Source of the DNA: Aquificaceae bacterium
GTDB lineage: Bacteria > Aquificota > Aquificia > Aquificales > Aquificaceae
Assembly (NCBI GenBank): GCA_026982025.1
Contig: JALSHX010000278.1
Coordinates: forward strand, 1-7,807
DNA: 7,807 nt
Reading direction: 5' to 3'
Shown here: positions 1 through 5,209 of the stretch, in pieces
Numbering within the stretch: the first letter of the stretch is position 1
How the letters are laid out: each line of letters begins with the position of its first letter
Made by a program: the position numbers and the translations under genes
The notes under the pieces: model-generated
Told to the model about the DNA's origin: nothing
Database searches by the model: none
What the model saw: only the letters and a program-made list of their open reading frames with translations

Positions 1-1
1 G

Positions 2-610
2 CACTACAAGAGCGTCCTTGAATTCATAAACGCAAGCGGATCCTCAAAAACTTTGATGGGATGGGTAAAGGTTTATGTGGACGGCTCTGTGGGCTCAAGA
101 ACCGCAGCTCTCTTTGAACCCTACAGTGACCAACCTTCCAACAGGGGAAAGCTGATGAGGAGTGCTGATGAGATCGGAAGGATAATTGAAGAGCTTGAGC
201 GGGAGCACATCAGAATCTCACTTCACGCCATCGGGGACAGTGCTATTGAGGAGTGTTTGAGGGCTTTTGAAGAATCCGGCTACAGGATGCCTTTTCATAG
301 AATTGAACACGCGGAGATGATAAGTGAATCTCAGGCTGAAAGGATGAAGAAGTTGAAGCTTTTACTCTGTGTCCAGCCTAACTTCAATCCCTTTTTTATG
401 AAAACCTACATCAGGGCACTCGGACCCCTGAGGGCAGGGAGGATGAATCCCATCGGCATGCTTGACGAATTGGGAGTTGAAATGATCTTCGGTTCTGACA
501 TGATGCCCTTTGACCCGAATTACGGTTTAAACTACGCAGGGAAAATTTTGGGTAAGGAGAAAGCACTTTTTTACTACGGAGGTTGGCGAAATGAAAAAAG
601 CTATTTATGA
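2..610 (+). CDS. Amidohydrolase, YtcJ-like (amidohydrolase_3 family), 3' part only
   Basis: The reading frame is open from the first complete codon, so the true start lies before the window. Family landmarks visible in order are the KVYVDGSVGSRTA block, HAIGD (His codon at 224), RIEH (His codon at 308) and GSD (Asp at 497-499). These match the zinc-dependent amidohydrolase_3 group, which hydrolyses C-N bonds of amides or formamides in a TIM-barrel fold. The substrate cannot be told from sequence. The protein ends only about 37 residues after GSD, where YtcJ-type members usually continue with a helix and a C-terminal beta-sandwich strand set, so it is either a naturally short lineage version or a truncated end. 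The last residues match the expected helix (LGKEKALFYY) and then diverge. The stop is 7 nt before the next candidate start. Confidence 0.85.
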   Translation, partial: HYKSVLEFINASGSSKTLMGWVKVYVDGSVGSRTAALFEPYSDQPSNRGKLMRSADEIGRIIEELEREHIRISLHAIGDSAIEECLRAFEESGYRMPFHRIEHAEMISESQAERMKKLKLLLCVQPNFNPFFMKTYIRALGPLRAGRMNPIGMLDELGVEMIFGSDMMPFDPNYGLNYAGKILGKEKALFYYGGWRNEKSYL

Positions 611-617
611 TATATAA
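578..617 (+). promoter_or_regulatory. Strong Shine-Dalgarno followed by an 8-codon minicistron ending at the next gene's TTG
   Basis: GGAGGT at 578-583 sits 7 nt before ATG 591. That ATG opens a frame reading MKKAIYDI and ends at TAA 615-617. The next base starts TTG 618, the first start-type codon of the GGDEF-EAL frame, and the minicistron is in that same frame. This is the best ribosome-binding site in the region, yet it leads to a tiny peptide. Possibilities are a leader peptide with stop-start re-initiation, a nonsense change in the original N-terminus of the GGDEF-EAL protein, or chance within the amidohydrolase gene end. Confidence 0.4.
583..611 (+). promoter_or_regulatory. Candidate sigma-70 promoter for the GGDEF-EAL gene
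   Basis: TTGGCG (583-588, four of six matches to the -35 consensus) is separated by exactly 17 nt from TATGAT (606-611, five of six matches to the -10). A perfect TATAAT follows at 613-618 but has no -35 at suitable distance. From the first pair, transcription would start near 618, at or just before the TTG start codon. It lies inside the end of the upstream gene. Confidence 0.4.
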
Positions 618-3236
618 TTGTCAGTCCGGTTCCCGAAGGTGTCCATCTTTGCACGCATCAACGGCTTTCTGGAGCGGAGACTGAGGATCACAAGCTACCC
701 ATTGAAGGTGGTGATCCTCTTTGCCCTTCTCATTTTCATTTCAATGGTTTTATCCTTCGGAGTTGACCTCTTCAAGTCTGTCAGGGAGGTTAAGGAGGAG
801 CTGACTTTAGCCGCAAAAAAGGCGGCTATGTTTAGGACAACAGCCATCAACAATACTATGCTCACCATTCTTCAGAGTGACATGTCCCTTGCCCTGCTCG
901 CAGAAAGGGAGGGGAAGGATAGCCTTGAGCCCTTTATGGGGAATTACATCCTGTGTGCAAGGGGTCCCGATTTTTACATCGGACCCGTTGACATAATTAA
1001 TGTTGAAAGGGCAATTGCGGAGTCAAAGGGAAGGGGAATTTATTTCCATCTTTATCCGGAAAACTGGCTGGGTGTTGCGGTGGTGAGGGTGGGAAACAGG
1101 GTTTACGCCTTCTGCCACAGCGTTCCTCATCTTAAGCAGATCCTCAACAAAGAGCTGGGTGCCATTTCAAGGTACGGTGCTGAGTTTTACTACGGACAGA
1201 AGCCAAATATTAACGAGGACGACATCTTTGTTTCCTTTGAGAATGCCTACTCAAATGCAAGCATGTTTGTGGTCATTTCTTCGGTCAACCTTATAAAAAC
1301 ACTGATAAGGGAGAGAATTATTCTATATGTAAGACTTTACCTTATTTTTCTACTATTCCTTACCATCTCATACATCTTTTGGTCCAATCTTGTCAATTAT
1401 CCCGTCAGAAAACTCAGAAGGGTTGTTGAAGAACTTGAAAAGGGTAATTACAGTGTGGACTTCTCGGAGCTTCTCAAAGCAAGGGACGAATTCGGTTTGA
1501 TTTCAAGACTCCTTAAAAGCTTCACAGACGAGACATCAAAGCGTCTCCAAAAGATGGAACTGATCCTTGAAACCGCCTTTAATCCGGTGAGCACTCCTGA
1601 GGAGGCAAACACATTCGTACGGCTAACCCTGAACAGACTTGACGAAATTCTTTCCACAGAAGGATCTCTCTTTATAGCTCAGGACATGAGAACGGGCAAG
1701 CTGAGCATCTTTGTGCCCTCAAACAGGCTGAGGGAGGAGGATGTTGAAGTACTCGTTTCAATCTTTCGCACTAAGGTCAGGGGAACTCAGGCAAGACCGG
1801 AGGAGCTCCTCTGCGTCCGTGAGACCGCAGGTGACAGGTGCATAGGTTTAATACTTTTCACTCTCGGGACTGAGAACAGGGGTGCTGTGATTCTTATTTT
1901 AAAAAATGAGCTCAGCAAGGAAAATGAGAGCTATCTGAAAGTCGTTTGTCAGCACCTGATCGGAATGATGAGGCTAAGCCACCTTGCCTCAACCGATCCC
2001 CTCACCGGAGTTCCCAACAGGAGGATGCTTGAGCTTGATCTGGTGCGCTACGGCAGACTCGCAACGAGGTATAAAAACAACCTGAGCCTTATAATGCTTG
2101 ACCTTGACAACTTTAAGGTCATCAACGACACCTACGGACATCAGATAGGGGACGAGGTTCTCAAGGAGATAGCGAGGCTCATTCAGAGGAATATAAGGGA
2201 TACCGACACCCTATACAGATACGGCGGGGAGGAATTCGCAATACTATGCCCCCAGACGGATAAAGAAGGAGCATACGAGCTTTCGGAGAGAATCAGGAAC
2301 GCTATTAAAAATCACAGGTTTTGGGTTTTTGGCGACAGGTACATCTATGTTACGGTCAGCCTCGGCGTTGCTAACTTTCCGGAAGATACCGAGAAAACGG
2401 GAGAGCTCCTCGCTATTGCGGACATCAGCCTCTACAAAGCAAAGAACGAAGGTAAGAACAGGACCGCCGTGCTGGTGGGCAACGAGTACAGGGAGGTTTA
2501 CCTGACGAAATTCAAAAAAGAAAAGGACCTTGTTGAACTTCTACACAGCGGAGCTGTAACACACGAGCTCCAGCCCATATTTAACATCCAGAATGAAAGC
2601 GTTTACGGATACGAGCTTCTTTTCAGGCTCGTCAAGGACGGAGAGGTTATTTCACTCGGGAGCTTTATTGAGCAGATAGAGGACCCGAGCATTGTTGAAG
2701 AAATAGACCTCTACACTGTAGGTAAACTGAGGCGAATAATTAAGAGCGAAAAGTTGAACAACCTGTGCTTTTTCATCAATCTTTCTCCCAAAACCCTTGA
2801 GAGGGGTAATGTGCTGTCCCTTCTTGCAAAGGTTCCAAAGCATGTTAGAACGAGAGTTTTTATAGAGCTTACCGAAAAGGAAACCTTTTACGACCTTGAT
2901 CAGGCTCTTGACTACTTTGAAATTCTCAAGGGAATGGGCTTTCGTATGGTCATGGATGACTTCGGGAGCGGTTCATCGTCCATTTCATACATGCGGCACT
3001 TCATAAAGTACATTGACCTCATCAAGGTTGACGGCATGTTCGTTAAAAATGTAAGCATTGATCCTTACAACAGGGCCATCCTTGAGAGCATCAAAACGAT
3101 GGCGGGAAGGTTTTCCATAGATGTGGTGGCGGAGCACATTGAAACGGAGGAGGACCTTGAAGCGGTTAAAAGAATGGGAATAAGGTTCGGGCAAGGATAC
3201 TACTTTTCAAAGGTCCACTCGGACCTTAAAGTCTGA
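618..3236 (+). CDS. Membrane-bound GGDEF-EAL protein (diguanylate cyclase / c-di-GMP phosphodiesterase)
   Basis: This 872-residue inner-membrane sensor is predicted to make and degrade cyclic di-GMP. Order: cytoplasmic N-terminus, TM1 (about 27-49), periplasmic sensor region (about 50-235, with only two cysteines, C113 and C166), TM2 (about 236-256), HAMP linker (about 257-310), GAF-like region (about 315-450, weak call), GGDEF (about 456-620) and EAL (about 635-872). The GGDEF domain has STDPLTGVPNRR, an intact GGEEF active site (536-540) and an RxxD inhibitory site (R527, D530). The EAL domain reads ELL instead of EAL at E666 but keeps N721, E750, D780, D781, K803, E839, E842 and Q859, so phosphodiesterase activity is plausible. 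The start is uncertain: TTG 618 is the first start-type codon after an in-frame TAA and has no Shine-Dalgarno; GTG 639 is an alternative. The 3' end overlaps lptB. Confidence 0.93.
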   Translation: MSVRFPKVSIFARINGFLERRLRITSYPLKVVILFALLIFISMVLSFGVDLFKSVREVKEELTLAAKKAAMFRTTAINNTMLTILQSDMSLALLAEREGKDSLEPFMGNYILCARGPDFYIGPVDIINVERAIAESKGRGIYFHLYPENWLGVAVVRVGNRVYAFCHSVPHLKQILNKELGAISRYGAEFYYGQKPNINEDDIFVSFENAYSNASMFVVISSVNLIKTLIRERIILYVRLYLIFLLFLTISYIFWSNLVNYPVRKLRRVVEELEKGNYSVDFSELLKARDEFGLISRLLKSFTDETSKRLQKMELILETAFNPVSTPEEANTFVRLTLNRLDEILSTEGSLFIAQDMRTGKLSIFVPSNRLREEDVEVLVSIFRTKVRGTQARPEELLCVRETAGDRCIGLILFTLGTENRGAVILILKNELSKENESYLKVVCQHLIGMMRLSHLASTDPLTGVPNRRMLELDLVRYGRLATRYKNNLSLIMLDLDNFKVINDTYGHQIGDEVLKEIARLIQRNIRDTDTLYRYGGEEFAILCPQTDKEGAYELSERIRNAIKNHRFWVFGDRYIYVTVSLGVANFPEDTEKTGELLAIADISLYKAKNEGKNRTAVLVGNEYREVYLTKFKKEKDLVELLHSGAVTHELQPIFNIQNESVYGYELLFRLVKDGEVISLGSFIEQIEDPSIVEEIDLYTVGKLRRIIKSEKLNNLCFFINLSPKTLERGNVLSLLAKVPKHVRTRVFIELTEKETFYDLDQALDYFEILKGMGFRMVMDDFGSGSSSISYMRHFIKYIDLIKVDGMFVKNVSIDPYNRAILESIKTMAGRFSIDVVAEHIETEEDLEAVKRMGIRFGQGYYFSKVHSDLKV
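3210..3227. terminator. Weak hairpin at the convergent gene ends
   Basis: AAGGTCC (3210-3216), loop ACTC, then GGACCTT (3221-3227) form a perfect 7-bp stem located where the GGDEF-EAL gene and lptB end towards each other. Neither strand has a clear run of T after the stem, so an intrinsic terminator is only a possibility. It may instead slow polymerase at a convergent junction, or be chance. Confidence 0.25.
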
Positions 3237-3942
3237 AGTCCTCGCCGAGGTAGGTTTTTCTAACCTCCTGAAGCTCAACTACATTAACGGGTTCTCCCTG
3301 AGCTATTATCCTCCCTTCCGAGATTATGTAAACCCTGTCAACAATGCTTATTGTTTCCCTAACATTGTGATCAGTTATAAGTATTCCGATATTCTGATGC
3401 TTCAATTCCCGAACCATTTTTCTTATGTCTCCAACGATAATGGGATCAAGACCCGCGAAGGGCTCGTCAAGGAAGAGGTAGGAGGGCTTGGTTATCAGAC
3501 TCCTTGCGATCTCAAGCCTTCTCTTTTGACCGCCCGAAAGGGTGTAAGCCTTCTGGTTCCTCAAGCTCAGGAGTCCGAAATCCTCAAGAAGGGATTCAGC
3601 CCTTGCAAGAGCCTGCTCCTTGCTTTCGGAAAAAAATTCAAGAAATATCATCAGGTTCTCAATTACCGTAAGGTCTTCAAAGAGTGTGTGTTCCTGAGGA
3701 AGAAATGCTATCCCCTTCTTTGCCCTTTTGTGGGGAGGGAGACGGGTTATGTCCTCTCCGTCAAGCTCTATCCTCCCCGAATCAACCTTTACAAAACCGA
3801 TCAGTGAGTTGAAGAGTGTTGTTTTGCCCGCACCGTTGGGACCCAGTATGCCCACGATCTCTCCCCTATCAACGCTCAGGCTGATGCCCTTCAGAACTTC
3901 CCTTCCTTTAAACCTTTTCCTCAGATCACGGGCGATCAGCAT
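3226..3942 (-). CDS. lptB: LPS export ABC transporter ATP-binding protein LptB
   Basis: This 238-residue cytoplasmic ATPase powers the LptB2FG complex that extracts lipopolysaccharide from the inner membrane and pushes it to the outer membrane. All nucleotide-binding motifs are present: Walker A GPNGAGKTT (34-42), Q-loop Q83 in LPQEHTLF, signature LSGGQ (135-139), Walker B YLFLDE with catalytic E160, D-loop AGLDP, and switch histidine H192 in ITDHNVRET. The phrases DEPFAGLDP, ITDHNVRET and the exact C-terminus YLGEDFRL are diagnostic of LptB rather than LivF/LivG amino-acid transporters. The length equals the usual family length (about 240). Its last codons and stop overlap the end of the GGDEF-EAL gene by 11 bp. 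No Shine-Dalgarno lies within reach of ATG 3942, and a TATAAT box ends 8 nt before it, suggesting a leaderless transcript. No other lpt gene is in view. Confidence 0.95.
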   Translation of the reverse strand: MLIARDLRKRFKGREVLKGISLSVDRGEIVGILGPNGAGKTTLFNSLIGFVKVDSGRIELDGEDITRLPPHKRAKKGIAFLPQEHTLFEDLTVIENLMIFLEFFSESKEQALARAESLLEDFGLLSLRNQKAYTLSGGQKRRLEIARSLITKPSYLFLDEPFAGLDPIIVGDIRKMVRELKHQNIGILITDHNVRETISIVDRVYIISEGRIIAQGEPVNVVELQEVRKTYLGEDFRL

Positions 3943-3950
3943 GATCTTAA

Positions 3951-3958
3951 ATTATACT
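3951..3958. promoter_or_regulatory. Symmetric bidirectional -10 element between lptB and bioH
   Basis: The 8-bp ATTATACT reads TATACT (3953-3958) on the + strand and TATAAT (3956 to 3951) on the - strand. Each -10 hexamer ends exactly 8 nt before a start codon: ATG 3967 of bioH on the + strand and ATG 3942 of lptB on the - strand. Transcription from either would start within a few bases of the ATG, giving leaderless or nearly leaderless mRNAs. Neither gene has a Shine-Dalgarno in its upstream sequence, which agrees. No good -35 is visible on either side. Confidence 0.55.
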
Positions 3959-3966
3959 TTCCTGTA

Positions 3967-4602
3967 ATGCTTATAAACCCACTTTACATACACGGGTGGG
4001 GATTTTCATCAAGGGTTTTCCGGGCTTTCAAAGGAATTAAGCCCGATCTCCCCGGTCACGGAAGAGGACCCCAAACATACAAGAACCTTGATGAAGTCGC
4101 GCGCTACCTCGCCGGATTCCTTAAGGACCACCACGACATTGTGGGATGGTCGCTGGGAGGTTCACTTGCTCTCATGGTTGCTCAGTTAGTCCCCGAAAGG
4201 GTTGAGAGGATTTTTTTGATCGGAACAACGCCCTGCTTTAGCAGGGCGTGGAAGGAAAGCAACCTCAGAGCATTCAAACTTATGATTTCAAGGAATGGGC
4301 TCCGTTCCTTTAGAAGACTTGCTGGTTTTGAGGATTTTGAAGACGAGTATGATATGGAAATCCTGATGAAAATGCTTGAAGACTACATTAACCTTGACCT
4401 GCGGGAGAAGGTAAAGGCTATCAACAAAGAAACTTATATAATTCACGGAAAGGGGGACATGGTTGTTCCCGTTGAGGAAGCATACAAACTGCACGGGCTA
4501 ATGAGTCACAGTAAACTATTTATTCTGGAAGGATCGCACCTTCCCATTGGTGATGAAGAGGCTTTTGTCAGAACGATTTTCAAGGTTCGCGGAAACTTAT
4601 GA
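3967..4602 (+). CDS. bioH: Pimeloyl-ACP methyl ester carboxylesterase BioH
   Basis: This cytoplasmic alpha/beta hydrolase removes the methyl ester from pimeloyl-ACP methyl ester, freeing pimeloyl-ACP for biotin ring assembly. It has HGWGF (9-13, oxyanion loop), the nucleophile elbow GWSLGG with S62, D164 in GKGDMVVP and H191 in GSHLP. GWSLGG, HGWG and a PCFS segment (89-92) resemble E. coli BioH, and the following bioC gene strongly supports the role over a generic hydrolase. At 211 residues it is shorter than E. coli BioH (256): the first strands before HGWG and part of the cap are missing. No start-type codon precedes ATG 3967 in frame within the short gap, so the N-terminus is really short. 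No Shine-Dalgarno is seen. The last 50 nt overlap bioC in another frame. Confidence 0.88.
   Translation: MLINPLYIHGWGFSSRVFRAFKGIKPDLPGHGRGPQTYKNLDEVARYLAGFLKDHHDIVGWSLGGSLALMVAQLVPERVERIFLIGTTPCFSRAWKESNLRAFKLMISRNGLRSFRRLAGFEDFEDEYDMEILMKMLEDYINLDLREKVKAINKETYIIHGKGDMVVPVEEAYKLHGLMSHSKLFILEGSHLPIGDEEAFVRTIFKVRGNL
4228..4249 (+). repeat. Perfect 9-bp inverted repeat (hairpin) inside bioH
   Basis: ACGCCCTGC (4228-4236), loop TTTA, then GCAGGGCGT (4241-4249) make a perfect GC-rich stem of 9 bp. It is within bioH, coding for the TPCFSRA stretch at residues 88-94. It is not followed by a T-run on either strand, so it does not look like an intrinsic terminator. No second copy was found in the window. 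Confidence 0.8.
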
Positions 4603-5209
4603 GGAATGGGCTGTTCCCCAGAGAGTAAGTGCCGAGGTCCTCGTTGGGATGGTGCGTCCCGAGGGCAGGGTGCTTGACCTCGGTTGCGGTACGGGTTTCG
4701 TTTCCCGGATAATGAACGGAAGAACCGGTTCCCTCGGGTGCGATATCTCAAGGGGAATGGCTATCTTTTATATGGAAAGGTTCGGACCGGTTGTAATAGG
4801 GGACGCTGAGGAACTTCCCTTCAAGAGTAAAAGCTTTGATTATGTTCTCAGCAACTTCACCCTTCAGTGGACGGACATAAGGCGTTCCGTTCCGGAGATT
4901 CTCAGGGTTTCAAAAAGAGGGGTCGGCATTGCACTGCCCGTGAGTGGCAGTCTTGTGGAAACGGGATTCCCCTTTTACCCGGCGGAGGAGGTTCTATCCC
5001 TATTTTGGGAATTTGAAGCGAAGTGGAAAGTCATGGACATTGAGATTCCCTTTGAGGGATGGGACCTTGTAAGGTTCTTCCACTTCACGGGGAGTGCCTA
5101 CAATCCTGAGAGAAAAAAACTCCTCACAAAGAAGGAAATTGAAAATCTGATAAACTCTATAAAAAAGCCCCTATTCCGTGTGCTATTTTTGTATGCGAGG
5201 TTGACATGA
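4553..5209 (+). CDS. bioC: Malonyl-ACP O-methyltransferase BioC
   Basis: This cytoplasmic SAM-dependent methyltransferase puts a methyl ester on malonyl-ACP so that fatty acid synthesis can extend it to the pimeloyl chain for biotin. From ATG 4553 it is 218 residues. Seen in order: an N-terminal helix FSRFAETYEEWA typical of BioC, SAM motif I VLDLGCGTG (40-48), acidic D64, GDAEELPF (83-90) and the SNFTLQW segment (100-106), which matches the BioC-type SN-x-x-x-QW motif. Start choice: TTG 4547, GTG 4550 and ATG 4553 are adjacent in frame; ATG is preferred, with TTG 4565 also possible since GAAGAGG lies just before it. The conserved N-terminal helix is coded inside the bioH overlap, so the overlap is real. 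The stop overlaps the htrA start as ATGA. Confidence 0.9.
   Translation: MKRLLSERFSRFAETYEEWAVPQRVSAEVLVGMVRPEGRVLDLGCGTGFVSRIMNGRTGSLGCDISRGMAIFYMERFGPVVIGDAEELPFKSKSFDYVLSNFTLQWTDIRRSVPEILRVSKRGVGIALPVSGSLVETGFPFYPAEEVLSLFWEFEAKWKVMDIEIPFEGWDLVRFFHFTGSAYNPERKKLLTKKEIENLINSIKKPLFRVLFLYARLT

Noticed and set aside
3236..3246. CCTCGCCGAGG-type palindrome near the convergent junction as an operator
   Set aside because: It is within lptB codons, short, and has only a one-base centre; nothing links it to a regulator.
3367..3807. Open frame on the + strand (146 codons) within lptB
   Set aside because: It is antisense to LptB, which has every ABC motif; the translated product shows no family features.
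4211..4249. T-run followed by a strong hairpin in bioH as a terminator
   Set aside because: The T-run lies before, not after, the hairpin on the + strand, and the - strand has no T-run after the stem; the site is also inside an intact gene.
4599..4602. ATGA at the bioH stop as a possible coupled start for bioC
   Set aside because: This ATG is in a different frame from BioC, and the conserved BioC N-terminal helix begins upstream of it.
5139..5163. TTGAAA (5139-5144) and TATAAA (5158-5163) inside bioC as a possible htrA promoter
   Set aside because: The spacing is only 13 nt, well short of the 16-18 nt needed by sigma-70, so it was not called.
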